This document shows positions 41,601 through 51,265 of a stretch of DNA of 64,000 nt, one piece after another. The stretch is from Anarhynchus alexandrinus. Its lineage: Eukaryota; Chordata; Aves; Charadriiformes; Charadriidae. The stretch spans positions 4,684,513 through 4,748,512 of the forward strand of contig VUYV01000036.1 in NCBI GenBank assembly GCA_008711295.1. The letters are read 5' to 3'. Position numbers and translations under genes: made by a program. Below the pieces are notes generated by a model. It had not been told where the DNA came from. It saw only the letters and a program-made list of their open reading frames with translations, and ran no database searches. Every line of letters begins with the position of its first letter. Position 1 is the stretch's first letter.

Positions 41601-44600
41601 TAAACTACATTAAATTCTTCCTATTTGGTTAAATGAATATTTGACACATTGTTTTTCCTATATGAAGGGGAAAAGCTGCTAATATGATTTGCCCTTACTT
41701 TTATTTGAGGGGTTCTCTAGCACTTTTGAAATGCAAATAAACTTATGCCAGTACCGCTGTAATGCTGGCCATCTGGTGCTTGCTGGTACCAGCTGACTGA
41801 GAGGCAGCAGCTCGCTGTTACTGCTGAGTTTAAGCTGGCAATTTAGTCTCCAGTTTGCGGAAGAAAAACCGCATTTGATATACTACCATTGAAAGATAAC
41901 CTCTAACTGACCCATTCCTGTCACTTAAATCAACTCTATATACAAACAAGAGCCAATTTCAAACTCAAAATTCAATATAATAAAACAAACTAAACTCAGT
42001 GTCAAATAGCACTTCAGTTAATCAAGTTTAACTGCTGCAATCCTTCAGAAACATTCATCATCCTGATGTGTTCAGCAGAATGAGAAAAGTCTTAACTTTG
42101 AATGTCAATATTACATTGCAAAAGCACAAGTAGTTTGTGGGGGAAAAAAAAAAGTTTGTTCTTTACATCCTAACCATTTAATTTTACTGTCCCAATACAA
42201 CACAAGCTTGTCTTAAAAAGGCTTACTTTCAATAAATTAGATGTGTTTTCACAGTAACTATGGCCCTCAATATGCAGTATTTTACAGTGAAATCATCACA
42301 ATATTTTCATTAATGTCTTCAGCTAATGTGAAACCTCTAAAATAAACATCACAGAAAGCTACACAGTGCTGACCCCAAACACTTCCAAAGCATTCAGTGC
42401 CATGGACTTAGCCGAACTCTCTAATTTTGGATATCAGAAATGCTTGCCAAGTTTTCCACAGTTTTCCAAATCACTACTGGCTTAATTCTGGATTGCTAGC
42501 ACCGATGCACATCAGGTTTTCTTCATTTAACAATTAGACTATATAAAAAGCTGAACCCTATAAAAATCTGAACATTTAGGCATATGCATTTTCTCCATTT
42601 ACTTTAGAAGCACTTGAAAGCCTCAAGACATCATAACTAGTTATGCCTTTTTTGTCTGAATTTGTACTGCAGATGGACATAAAAAGGTATGTCTTGAAAA
42701 AACTTAGAATTGTCCTAGTTGCTCTGAAATTCAAGAAGTCATTTGTACAGCTCAATCTAAGTTCTCTGTTCTAAATAGTGCAATGCAGGTGCCTTTACTA
42801 AACGAAGTATTATTCCTTATACCATTTGATCGTTTGCAAACACAGTCTTCCTCAGCCCATTGTGTGCAGCTCTTGTTTATCCTTGGGGCACACAATCTCG
42901 GCGGTTCACACACTGGCCATGTCCCAACCATGTCCCTCATAGTCCTGATCCCTCAGCCCGGATGACCAGACTGCACCCCATCTCCTTCCCTTCCATGCTC
43001 TTTCAGTGGAAAACAGGTACAAGGTGGATGGGGTACCCACAGAGCATGAAGCAGCAGCATGGAGCTTCCCTGAAGCGCTTCTCTGTGCTATGAGCAGAAA
43101 CTGCCTAAATCAACCCCACAGTTGAAATTTTAATTGAGAAAATTACTCTGAGGCTTTGGTAAGCTCCCTCACGTGCCAGTAGAATATGTAGGCCATGTAT
43201 GCTTTTTACAGTCACCAAATGAATGTAAATTGAGCACATTCAATTACCAAAGGATGAAGAAAAATCCTACTCAGCAGACATACTAGAAACAAAAACGGAG
43301 TTCAGTGCTTTACTCTGCTCCCAAATGGAGAACTCATTTAGTCAACTTAGGCAGAAAAGAAAGAAAACAAAAAATACCCCAAAGGCTGATTTGGGAAATT
43401 TCATGAACTTCAGCCATGCAAAAGAGTAATTAATAAGAAGGGAAATAACCTCCGCAGCTGATGAAAGGGTGGGCAGGACGATGAAGTTCAAAAAATGGCT
43501 ATTAAAAGCCTAGCTGGTTTTTCTCACCTACAAATTAAAAATCTTCATCTGTTACCATCAACGAAACACGTAAATTTGGTGGTCAAACTACTGACTTTCT
43601 TCCCTCCCCACTACTGAAATGAGCTCTTAAAGCATCAGATTTATTTTTTTAGACAACATAAAGTCTTTTAGTCTTAATTGTGTGTACACAACACCTAAAA
43701 ATTGCTTTCATTGCATGGCAGTCTGTCTTGTGCTATTGCTCCTGCTATTGGCCCATGAGAAGGATGTGGTTAGCTCAATTTGATTATTTATTCTTGTAAT
43801 GCAACATATTTTTATATTGCCAAAATTGGCATTTCTGTTGCTTGCAAACAAGCTGGGCTTTGACTGGAAATCTCAGTCCCACATAACCTGGCCCCAGGTT
43901 TCATGTCATGAAGAACTGTATAATAATTGTTCCAGCAGTTTTCTTGCATTTTTTTTTTCTTTTTCTCCAAAGTGACTGTAAGGATAAGGCTATTTTAAGC
44001 ATGAGCACTGAGGAAAATTGAGGGGAGAGGGGGAAGAAGGATCCTTGTAAGTTATGCAAGTTTCTCAAGTTTCTTCAATTAGACTGAGAAAAAAACATTA
44101 CAGCTGCCAGTAGCTTGGCAATGTCACTTATTTTATTAAGATTTCTGCAGATCTGATGTGGAACATCACGTTGTTGGCTCTTCCAATAAAACGCTAATCA
44201 CTGCACTAGACTGAATCTGTAGCTGACACAGTAAGATCTTGTTATATCACAAATTACCCAGTAATTTTGTCACATAAAGTAGAACAGCCCAGAAAAACAG
44301 TCAAACAAGCATCGTTGCTGCTTGCTGTTCTGCAGTAGCTCTCTCTGATCTTGAGGAAATTCTACTCTACACCCAAAATCACTGTCTCCAACTCAAACAT
44401 TCATAAAAAGTGTTTCCCACAAAACCCGCTTTAAGGACATGATGATTCTTACTGAAAAGCAATTTCAGCAAGAAAGCCCACTATTGTTAAATCAGCTAAT
44501 AGATGTTTTTCTGTTCTTCTCTACTTATCAAAGCATGCTAATCAACAAAGTATCTTTTATGCCAATATTACCTGACACATTAACACAATATTGGACTAAA

Positions 44601-47600
44601 ACAGTTTACTAAACCAATGGTACAAGCTTTCGGCGATATTTGAAAATGCAACAGAAATCATGCTAGACATTCAGCTTGTCAAAGGCTAAAGATCAGTCAC
44701 CGGAGAGAGGCTCTTACGCAGATGTAGGAGCAGATTAGTCAGTTCTATGAAGCAGAGATCAGAACATGAGAATTAAGTGTGAACATTTTAATTTTTTAGG
44801 ATGCATATTCTTGTTTTAAAGAGCTAAGAAACTTAACTTGATAGAAGATATAAAAAAGAAGACACCAGGAACTTAAGACTTGCAGGACTACAAGACACTT
44901 GTAAAGACACTTGAAGTTTTCTATAGCTTCAATTTTTTATCAATTTAAGGCCTGCCATTTTTGCAGTCTTTATTGATTTTTCTACAGGATGGCTCAAACA
45001 CCACTTGAATTACCTTAATCAAGAGGAGTCTCAAAATTGTGGCAGAAATGTCAACTGCTTGGTCATGTATTTTTAATTCATTAACTTCCCAAGCCTGGAA
45101 TGTCTAGACTGGATGTATACCATGGCTGCAATAAAGGTGACCAGTGACTTCACATATGAAGTGTCCAAAGAATTCTCATATTCTATTTCCTTCTCCAGAA
45201 AGCTGAGAACTGGGATAAATAGCCATCTACTGCTTGATGTGGTTGCTGAAAACATGATACTATGGTCAAGATGCCAGCGTTCGCCTACTGATTCAACATA
45301 CAGTATTTAAAATACCCCATATTTCTCTAACCAGATATGAAGTGTATCACTACTGGTCAAACTAAGAAGAATATTAATGTTTATCAGCTCCCTGAAGCAG
45401 AATCACACCACAAAAGCAGCAAGGTATTATTACACATAAAAAATAAAACATTTCGGTCCTCTGTCTCACCCGTACTTTCCAATGGAAACACAAGCATTTT
45501 ATATTGGTCTCCTGCCTTTAGATTCTAAAAAGCAACTGTGATTTTAAAATATGTAAAGTTTACAGGCTGTGCCTAAAAATAGTTTATTTTGAATGACCTT
45601 TCAAAGTCTTGAAAAGTACAAGCTTAAAGAATCTCTTAAATTAAAAAGATGACACAGATGAGTTCCCATTTGAGCAATCAGAGCTGACACATTAATAATG
45701 AAATAAGATACGCTGCAGTATTTCAAACATTTTGCAGCTGTTACAACAGCACTATTATCTAATGCAGATGTATTTACCAAATTCCACATTTTGTAGTAAA
45801 AGCATTTAGAAATCAAAATACTTCTTTTTACTTGCTTAATCATTAACTGGTAATCTAATGACATTTCAAATGTAAATCTAATCAGTGGCATTTGAATTGG
45901 TTATTGTTTCAAGTATTGGGGTCGTCTCTCAGCTCTAACTATGCACTGTCATCTTTTCTCCTCACCTAACCAAGTATTCCCAGCCCTGTGACAAGGTTCA
46001 GGCACCCTCGCAAAGGGAAACCCTCTGTCCCCCAGATCAAAACTAGACTTTTGCGCTTTAGAAAGTTAAGACTTCCAAACCACAGCAATGTTTTTAGCCT
46101 TTATAACTAAAGTATATTATTCTAAGGACCAGAATAAAACATATAATTTGGTTGGATGACCTTGTAAAACTTCAATAAACAACAATTTTAATATTTTTAT
46201 TATCATCCATAAATATGCTTTAACCTCCTACCATATGAACATGGATATCCTTTTCCACGAGCTCAGTGAAGCTATGCAAATTATCATAACAAAGTTTGCT
46301 TCTGCACTAACTTATTCCAAAACTGCTTTCTAATTTCAGGAAAAACATAATTGTATTGGGGAGGGTTTTTTTTTTCCCCTCCAAGTATGCACATATTTTT
46401 GTATCTTGTTTTATTATGCAAAATAAAAACCTTCTATTTGAAAACTGAACTAGAAATACATCTGCAATCATAATGTATGAATACACAACATTTTTCATAA
46501 TTGTAACACAGCACTACTGGGGAATAAACCGACAGATGGAGACTCCAATGCATTCTGCAGACTACACTGCAGATCAGAACATACTAATGGATTCACATCA
46601 TCTGAGAGAGGACATCTGTCTTAGAAGAAATTATTGTATTTAATACTTAAATTACTCATTCCATTTTTGTTGAATATTAACTCTATACAGAAGTGTACAT
46701 GAAATTTTAATTGTACCTACACTGCTAAGGCTGCTCATTATGCTTTAATATAGCTGCGTAAAGAAACACCTTAAGTGGTCTGTCTGTCATGTTTTGTGAC
46801 ATGATCTAGTTGAATATTTTCAAGTTACCTAGACTAGAGTTATTAATTCAATTCTACGAGTTACACACTCATTTTTAAAATGGATTAATTTATGAAAGAC
46901 GGTATTAGGTGATCATACAGCGCTCAATAAAATAAAAAATTTTCTGTGCCAAGAACAGCAATCTTAAAAACCTGAATTATCTGAGCTTAAATCTTAACAA
47001 ATCTTAACGCACTTCCTTCTTTCCCCAAACAGATTCCTCATTGTATGGTCAACCAATCTATGTATGCAGGCAACAGCACAAGTACATCATTCATGTGGAT
47101 TATCAAGATTACTATTCGTATACACACACATATACATATATGCACACATGTACACACACAATTTTTTTTTTCAAATCTTTGTACATGTCTAATACTATGA
47201 ATAATTTTTAAATAACTGGCAAAAATAAAGTATTACCTTTTCAACTGCTAATTGTTTTGATGGTTTTTCTGATTCTCTCTCCCTCTTTTTCTCTTCTTTC
47301 TTTTTTTCTTTTTCCTTCTGAAAAAAAAAAGCATTTTGCTAGTAGTCGACAACAATGCATTTGCAAACACATTGAATGTTTACAGTCATACAGAATATAA
47401 ACAGAGATCGTGAGTTACTCCCTTTCAATTCAGACTTTATGCTTCTATCTGCTCTGCTTCCAGAAGTGACTCATTTTGCTCAAATAGTAGTACTAAAAGT
47501 ATTGTAACTCTAAGAATTCATGAAATTCACTATTTCACCTGCTCACCTGCATTTCTTCTTTTAAACGGAAGGAAAAAAGAACCAGTGTTGCTTCTCCCAA

Positions 47601-50600
47601 GCTAAATAGAACTGAAAAGAAAAAAACATCTACAAGTACTCCATTAACTCTGATAACCTGCCATTAGGACAGATGCCAGTCTCTGACCAAACAACTATAG
47701 TAAGGTAATTTACATACAGCTTTCTGCAGAGAGTAACTAATTCTAAAAGCTAATCTAGTAGTCTTAAAAAAACCACCCCTCCTGAATGTAAAAAGTTGAG
47801 TTGGGCCATATGGCAGGCGTGCTGAGTCATAAGACACTAAGTTGTTCCAGAAAGAGAAAACATAAGAGATCCCTTTACTTTGAATGCATCATAATGATAT
47901 TTCAGAAGTTTATTCATGTCAGTTTTCAATGAATAAATGAGGTGATATTGCAGACTGACTAAAGAAAAGCGTAAAGCATTCCTTAAGGCACCATAACATA
48001 CAGAAGACTTTAGGTCAGCAATTGCTTTGACACAGTGTTAGTAGTGATTTTTAGACCCAGTAATCTGCCTGCATTTACCTTGTACAACTACAGGATAGTA
48101 CTAGTGAGTATACTTGAGCATTAAAATGGATGGAACAAGAGTTTACCATAAAGGAGATGAGACAGTAGCTGCTAAATGTTCTTTCAGTCATTAGAGTTGG
48201 ATCCCTCTGTCCAAAACCTCAAAACAGCTTTGTTCCACAAAAATAAGTTTCCCAAAATTAGGAGGAAGGTTGAGAGGTTAGATAACTGTCCATGCAGCTC
48301 CAGTACTAAAAATAAAACAGCTTACTAGGCTACACATTTCTGTCAAAAAGGATTTTTTTTCTTTTTAACATCCAATATATGTAACTTTTAAAGTTGCGTA
48401 ACATGACATTTGGTTAAAATAGTTCTAACACTAAGATGAAGAGGGTTTTTTTTCTGGTTTCTTTTGGGGCAACCAGGCATGGTGGGACCCAAGTAACGTA
48501 TTCTTCACAATTTCAAATAATCCATTTCCAAAACTTTCACCATATTTACCAGATGGATTTGGGTTACTCAACTGAGGTAACTCAAATCCCAACTAACGTC
48601 TGTGAAATTATTTCATCAGGCATTAACCTGAACACTCAGGTCCTGGGAAGTGAGACTATCACACCAAGCACCTGCTTAAATGTAGGTGTCACTCAAAGCA
48701 ACAGAAAGCAATGACCACAGTCATGAAAACTGAAGAAAAGGGGAATTTGGAATGTCTGTTTTGAAGGAAATAAACAGAGACCAACTTAGATTTTAGCGAA
48801 CATTAGGAATACAAAAATAAGCATAGTAGTCCAAACCAGAGGTCCAGCCAACACCGTATCTCACCTGTGGCAGTGTCAGGTGTTCAAACAAAAGTTTGTA
48901 TGACTGTGACAAGCATACAGCAGTGTTTTATTTTGAGGCCATCATAACAATATGAGACTTGGAGGCTTACTGAACTAAGATTACAAATGCATAACCATGC
49001 CTTTCAAACAAAGCTTAGTCTTTCTTCCATTACTGCGTCACCGATCCCAGTACCAACCTGCATTCTAAAGACTCCCAAACCCCATGACCGTAATTGCATA
49101 CTGCACACAAATATACTGCCAGTGCAATAACTTTTCCAAAAGTCTTTCATTCCGTGTCCCCACTCACACCTTCCCAAATTGAATAATTTAAATAAATCTA
49201 ATCACTTCTCCTGTAGAAGCTTTTCTACATCTTAGACAACTGCGATTTGTTTCCTGTCCTCCTGGGAAAGGTTGTTGGAAATGACGTAACAATACACTTA
49301 CTTTTTTCAAACACAGTACCTTAAGTTTACTTGAATATGGTTAAGTGAAAGCAGAGTTAATTTTTTTTGCATATGATCATCTTCAGGATGTCCTGATTTC
49401 CTGTTTGACTTCAATGTATTCTTTTAAATATGTTTTGTTAGAGAAACATCACTTCTAGAGGAAAAAGTATCTGGAAACTTTTATTCTTCAGGACTTCGAG
49501 AATGAGGAGGGCTTGCAGTAAGTTTCATACAGCAAACACTCCATAAAGGTAACCACATATAAATAAACGTGTCTCATGGCCCTAAACAAATCCCTGAGAG
49601 CTTCATAGTGAATATATGAAGATGTAAAAAAAACTGTTCACCTGTGTTTCTGCCTCCACACCTCCCAAAGCCTACAGGAACTCTCTCGATTCCCAGCGAC
49701 TTTATTTCCATTCACTTCATTTTCACTGTGGACTTGAAAACCTGCAAGTCCTTCATCTTCACACTTCACAATTTCAATACACAAGCTTTCTGCTTCAGCT
49801 CCATTAGATAAAAATGAATTCAGACTAAATTAAATCATTTCTCAGATGCTGTTTTCATGCCAGAACTTCAACTCAAGTGTTTCATTACTTGCAAAAGCAG
49901 TCAAAAAGCACTATGAAGATAATAAAATGAAATTGGCTTTATACTGGTCTTAAATTCTAAGCAAAAATTATTTGGTTTTTTCCTCCAAGATTCATTTCTA
50001 ACAACATGGCATACTAGTTACACAGAGGAACTTTCAGATTTGAATGCATCAAGAGAGGCAGGTAAGAAAGGAAAGGCGAGCTGCATTCTAATTGGCTGCT
50101 GCTATTCTTGGTACAACTTAAAAAACATGTCAAATTCACCAGGGCTTGTGGTCTAGTCCATGACACTATAATTTAATTTTCAATTAATGTTTAAATATAG
50201 CTGAACTAAAATAATTTGTAACATCTGTCTAAATTTTCCTGTATTTGGAATAAAAAAACCCGCGATTTATGTTTAGATTTTGCATTTAGATCAGAAGTTA
50301 TTTCATACACTGTATATAGTCTCAATTTAGAGTGAAGTATCCAAAAGAGCCTAACATTGAGCATTCACATTCTAAAAAAAATGTATTTCATTATTGTTGC
50401 AAATTGTGACATTTACTGAAAGTTCATACAAACGATGCCTCATCTACTACTTGTTTGTGTGTTAAGTTTTTCAAAGGCCCTTCTAAATAGTAAAGGTAAT
50501 GTCAACCCATACACATACAACCCATCTAGAAGGGATATTAAAACCAGTATAAGTTAACAGAAGTGTCACCGAATTAATTCTATATTTATCTCCAAGGAGA

Positions 50601-51075
50601 CTGAACTAAATGGCTGGAACAGTACTGATCATTTAGAACCTGAAACAAGCAAGTAATATAAAAAAAGATACCCAAAATTATTCCTGAGGAGACAGGACAA
50701 TGTCAATCATGCCCACTAGCTGGGAAGGAAATGGTCTTTCCACAGTTTTGTGACACTAAACCAGAACAGAACCACAATTTTGCCATATAAAACCCAAGAG
50801 GTAACAATCTCACACGTGCTTTGTCCTACTGTATTGGTTCTTTTCATTTATCTAGTGCAGGAAACAAGTATTTCAAATGCCTGAAGTATTACCAGCAATT
50901 CAAATTCTCTAGGTAGCTCAGTGAAACTACTCTACAGAAATGTAAACATTTGTGCAAAGCAGTAACCTGACAAGAGTTGCACCCGAAAACAATATACCTC
51001 TGCTTTGCTCTTCTCAGCAGCAGCTTGCAGAGAAGGAGAGGATGTCAAAGGCTGAGCAGCATCAGAAGAGGATAT
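2515..51075 (-). CDS. SMAP1: SMAP1, seven 3'-terminal coding exons (ArfGAP domain missing from window)
   Basis: Stromal membrane-associated protein 1, an Arf GTPase-activating protein. In mammals it acts mainly on Arf6, binds clathrin and works in clathrin-dependent endocytosis (for example of transferrin receptor). Exons in transcript order are 51075-50998, 47317-47237, 25088-25004, 15301-15174, 6224-6056, 5416-5088 and 2649-2515. They total 1002 coding bases plus stop, or 334 residues. Phases agree at every junction and all introns are GT-AG. In the visible peptide, residues 1-26 are a Ser/Ala linker ([10 protein letters not shown]...), 27-53 a Lys/Glu helix, 78-82 the clathrin box LLGLD, 102-107 DDLDIF and 140-145 GDLDLF. 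Residues 181-290 are Met/Gly/Pro/Gln-rich, and the C-terminus is conserved ([11 protein letters not shown]). SMAP2 is less likely because the linker and C-terminal wording follow SMAP1 and the neighbour is B3GAT2. The human protein is about 467 residues, so roughly 135, including the whole ArfGAP zinc-finger domain, lie beyond 64000. Confidence 0.95.
2650..5087 (-). other. SMAP1 intron F-G (2.4 kb)
   Basis: GT-AG intron with no recognised mobile element. A GC-richer, CpG-containing island lies at about 3835-4040 inside otherwise AT-rich sequence, and a smaller one near 4810-4890. Neither matches anything I know. No convincing gene is nested here. Confidence 0.8.
5088..5416 (-). CDS. SMAP1: SMAP1 exon F: Met/Gly/Pro/Gln-rich segment
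   Basis: 329 bp: two bases completing the Gly codon split with exon E, then 109 codons, ending in phase 0 at TCTCAG|GTAAAG. The acceptor is CTTCCACGCTACAG. It encodes (G)[31 protein letters not shown], repeated short units such as [30 protein letters not shown] and ...QQAQWNLSQ. Met, Gly and Gln dominate, and the segment is probably disordered. In the close relative SMAP2 a comparable C-terminal region binds the clathrin assembly protein CALM; transfer to SMAP1 is inference. Confidence 0.96.
5417..6055 (-). other. SMAP1 intron E-F (639 bp)
   Basis: GT-AG intron, AT-rich. No repeat, RNA gene or further exon recognised. Confidence 0.85.
6056..6224 (-). CDS. SMAP1: SMAP1 exon E: GDLDLF and [14 protein letters not shown] block
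   Basis: 169 bp: 56 codons plus one base. The acceptor is TTTGTTTCCCAG at 6236-6225. The open frame runs on upstream into the intron, but the splice site and family alignment set the exon start at AGC. The donor is G|GTAAAT. It encodes [46 protein letters not shown] and [10 protein letters not shown](G). The [17 protein letters not shown] block is the best conserved segment outside the ArfGAP domain. Confidence 0.95.
8024..8279 (+). mobile_element. CR1 LINE, 5'-truncated 3' end
   Basis: About 255 bp matching the avian CR1 3' region in sense orientation. It runs from GGCCTCAAATTATGCCAGGGG through GATATTAGGAAAAAATTCTT, GGAACAGGCTGCCCAGGG and GTGGTGGAGTCGCCATCCCTG to GATGATCTTAAAGGTCCCTTCCAACC and AATTCTATTCTA. 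Such short 3' pieces are the usual product of CR1 target-primed reverse transcription. It is a fossil with no coding capacity. Confidence 0.9.
9541..10992 (-). mobile_element. CR1 LINE with ORF2 remnants, internally deleted
   Basis: On the - strand, broken reading frames match CR1 ORF2. A piece of the endonuclease domain comes first ([37 protein letters not shown]), then the linker ([16 protein letters not shown]). The start of the reverse transcriptase follows at about 9790-9888 ([31 protein letters not shown]). Near 9785 the sequence jumps straight to the post-RT tail ([16 protein letters not shown]), so most of the RT domain is missing. The copy stops near 9541 without the normal CR1 3' terminus. 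It cannot be functional: several frameshifts and a large deletion are present. Confidence 0.88.
10993..11370 (-). mobile_element. CR1 LINE 3' end (reverse orientation)
   Basis: Plus-strand TCACAGAATCATAGAATGG, then TTAGGTTGGAAGGGACCTTT, is the reverse complement of a CR1 3' terminus. The body (GGGCAACCTGTTCCAGTGCC, TTCCTCCTGATATCTATTC) continues to about 11370, where it is 5'-truncated. It abuts the ORF2-containing CR1 on the left in the same orientation. The sub-family looks different, so this is a separate insertion. Confidence 0.88.
15174..15301 (-). CDS. SMAP1: SMAP1 exon D: DDLDIFG acidic motif
   Basis: 128 bp: two bases completing the clathrin-box Asp, then 42 codons, ending in phase 0. 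The acceptor is TGTCTTTTTAAG and the donor CAG|GTAAAA. It encodes [12 protein letters not shown]..., [15 protein letters not shown] and ...VPPAQ, all SMAP1 hallmarks. The D-L-D-I-F motif recurs in exon E as D-L-D-L-F, and both resemble short endocytic adaptor-binding motifs. That role is inferred. Confidence 0.95.
15302..25003 (-). other. SMAP1 intron C-D (9.7 kb)
   Basis: Holds one CR1 copy at about 22666-23288. The remainder is AT-rich intronic DNA without a recognisable gene. Short low-complexity runs occur, for example the ATAT tract at 19372-19386. I see no splice-flanked coding segment matching SMAP1 here. Confidence 0.8.
22666..23288 (+). mobile_element. CR1 LINE, 3' 620 bp
   Basis: Sense-orientation CR1 starting at GCTGCAGCAACAAAGGCTAATG. 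It passes CACTCAGAGCTAGTCAGGCC, GAGGGCCACCAAGATGG, GGCTCAGGGGGGACCTCATC and GAAATTTTTTACAGTGAGA, and ends GATGATCTTCCAAGGTCCCT and CTATGGTTCTATAAT. It is diverged and non-coding. Confidence 0.9.
25004..25088 (-). CDS. SMAP1: SMAP1 exon C: carries the clathrin box
   Basis: 85 bp: 28 full codons plus one base. The acceptor is TTTCCTTTAAAG and the donor G|GTAAGC is strong. It encodes [12 protein letters not shown], then [16 protein letters not shown], with the first base (G) of the next Asp codon. LLGLD is the clathrin-box motif by which SMAP1 binds the clathrin heavy-chain terminal domain in mammals. Its final Asp is completed by exon D, 9.7 kb away. Confidence 0.95.
27861..27906. repeat. TTTCAAACAA tandem and near-palindromic repeat
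   Basis: Three copies of TTTCAAACAA (27861, 27871 and 27884), the last separated by TTG. The centre CAATTGTTTCAAACAATTG is an almost perfect palindrome. It is probably a local replication-slippage product. Confidence 0.8.
28327..28369 (+). mobile_element. Short CR1 3' tail fragment
   Basis: AGGACCTCCAAAGGTCCCTTCC then AGCCTATACAATTCTGG matches only the last 40 or so bases of CR1. It could be a heavily truncated copy or the remnant of an older one. Confidence 0.6.
29355..29910 (+). mobile_element. CR1 LINE, 3' 550 bp
   Basis: Sense-orientation CR1 from GGTTGAGGGAGGTGATCCTTCC through CTACTCAGCACTAGTGAGGCC, GACTGGAGCATCTCTCATATG and CACTTTTTCACTGTGAGGGTG to TTTCCAACCTCAACCATTCTG and CGATTCTGTGATTCT. 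An 18-base insert resembling the CR1 terminal repeat (TTCTATGATTCTATGATT) interrupts it at about 29378-29395. An open frame of 187 codons across it is fortuitous. Confidence 0.9.
32217..32485 (+). mobile_element. Partial avian endogenous retroviral LTR
   Basis: The sequence starts TGTATGGGTCTGGCTGGGAT. It continues CTATGGTTTTGATTTGTGGC, TATTACTGAGCAGTGCTTGC, GAGTAGGCTGGGGCTGAGAA and GATATTCCATACCATATGAC. I recognise this order as an LTR family common in bird genomes (probably ERVL-type). No internal retroviral genes flank it, and the 3' part of the LTR appears lost. It is a non-coding relic. The sub-family name is uncertain. Confidence 0.75.
32649..32696. repeat. CA/TA microsatellite
   Basis: CACACACACACATATATTG followed by TATATATACACACATACAG: an imperfect (CA)n/(TA)n tract. 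Confidence 0.9.
35168..35255 (-). mobile_element. CR1 LINE 3' fragment (reverse orientation)
   Basis: Plus-strand AATCACAGAACGGTCAGGGT, TGGAAGGGACCTCTGGAGAT and CATCTAGTCCAACCCCCCTG is the reverse complement of the CR1 3' end. The copy ends after about 88 bp at CACCTACAGCAGGTGAC. Confidence 0.85.
35621..35642. repeat. Poly(T) tract
   Basis: Nearly pure T run of about 22 bases (TTTC then 18 T). Confidence 0.9.
37390..38150. repeat. Possible LTR-like repeat with internal duplication
   Basis: Two diverged copies of a motif lie about 165-170 bp apart. One (near 37494) reads TAGTCCAGCATGAAATTTGC, the other (near 37660) TAGTCCAGCTTGAAGTTTGC. Each is preceded by a TCCAG..GCTGA.ACC element and followed by TTACACAC and CAATATGG. 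A C/T-rich, non-AT-rich tract follows (37830-38130). The composition and the repeated block suggest an old LTR or other mid-repetitive element, but I cannot name it. Confidence 0.4.
38749..38800. repeat. 20-bp direct repeat
   Basis: TTAGAAGCTAATTAATTTTA occurs identically at 38749-38768 and 38781-38800. The 12-bp spacer CCTAATTAATTT-like sequence repeats its end again. Confidence 0.85.
41028..41092. repeat. AT-rich AAATTTATATAAA repeat
   Basis: Repeated, largely self-complementary AAATTTATATAAA and ATAAATTTATAT units. Low complexity. Confidence 0.8.
47119..47160. repeat. (CA)n/(TA)n microsatellite beside exon B
   Basis: TATACACACACATATACATA, then TATGCACACATGTACACACA, followed by a T-run. 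It begins about 75 bp inside the intron after the exon B donor. Confidence 0.9.
47237..47317 (-). CDS. SMAP1: SMAP1 exon B: 27-residue Lys/Glu-rich exon, likely cassette
   Basis: 81 bp, exactly 27 codons, phase 0 on both sides, so skipping it would keep the frame. The acceptor is a ten-T run ending in CAG, and the donor is AAG|GTAATA. It encodes [15 protein letters not shown] followed by [12 protein letters not shown], a highly charged run expected to form a solvent-exposed helix. Human SMAP1 is known in 467- and 440-residue forms that differ by 27 residues, the size of this exon. That makes a cassette exon a reasonable inference, but splicing is not visible here. Confidence 0.93.
47318..50997 (-). 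other. SMAP1 intron A-B (3.7 kb)
   Basis: AT-rich GT-AG intron. No repeat family, RNA gene or extra exon recognised. Confidence 0.8.
50998..51075 (-). CDS. SMAP1: SMAP1 exon A: Ser/Ala linker after the ArfGAP domain
   Basis: 78 bp, 26 codons, phase 0 at both ends. The acceptor has a long pyrimidine tract (minus-strand reading of about 51079-51115) ending TTTTGTACAG. The donor is GAG|GTATAT at 50997-50992, weaker than consensus. It encodes [17 protein letters not shown] followed by AAAEKSKAE, which I recognise as the segment immediately after the ArfGAP domain of SMAP1. It is low-complexity and probably disordered. Confidence 0.93.
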
Positions 51076-51244
51076 CTGTACAAAACAGAGGAAAGAAATG
51101 AGAAAGAAAATAAGCAAGAACAGCTGGGAAGGGAGGGAGCAGAGGCAGCTAAGAGACATGATTTTCATTCCTTTTTTTCAATAATTTGGGGGGGGGGAAT
51201 ACAACATAGAAGAAACAAAAAGAGGAGACAGTTTTTTGTTGTGG

Positions 51245-51265
51245 TTTTGTTTTTTTTTTTTTTTT
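51245..51265. repeat. Poly(T) tract
   Basis: Run of T near the exon A acceptor side, about 170 bp upstream of exon A in transcript direction (poly(A) in the transcript). Confidence 0.85.

Larger units (their letters stand above)
25089..47236 (-). other. SMAP1 intron B-C (22.1 kb)
   Basis: Largest fully contained intron. It includes CR1 pieces (28327-28369, 29355-29910, 35168-35255), a partial avian LTR (32217-32485), a possible LTR-like repeat (about 37390-38150), microsatellites (32649-32696, 47119-47160) and AT-rich palindromic or tandem patches (27861-27906, 38749-38800, 41028-41092). The other parts are AT-rich with nothing I can name. A GC-richer stretch sits at 42840-43080. Confidence 0.75.

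Noticed and set aside
41782..41793. 12-bp palindrome GCTGGTACCAGC
   Set aside because: A single short palindrome is expected by chance in 64 kb; there is no supporting context.
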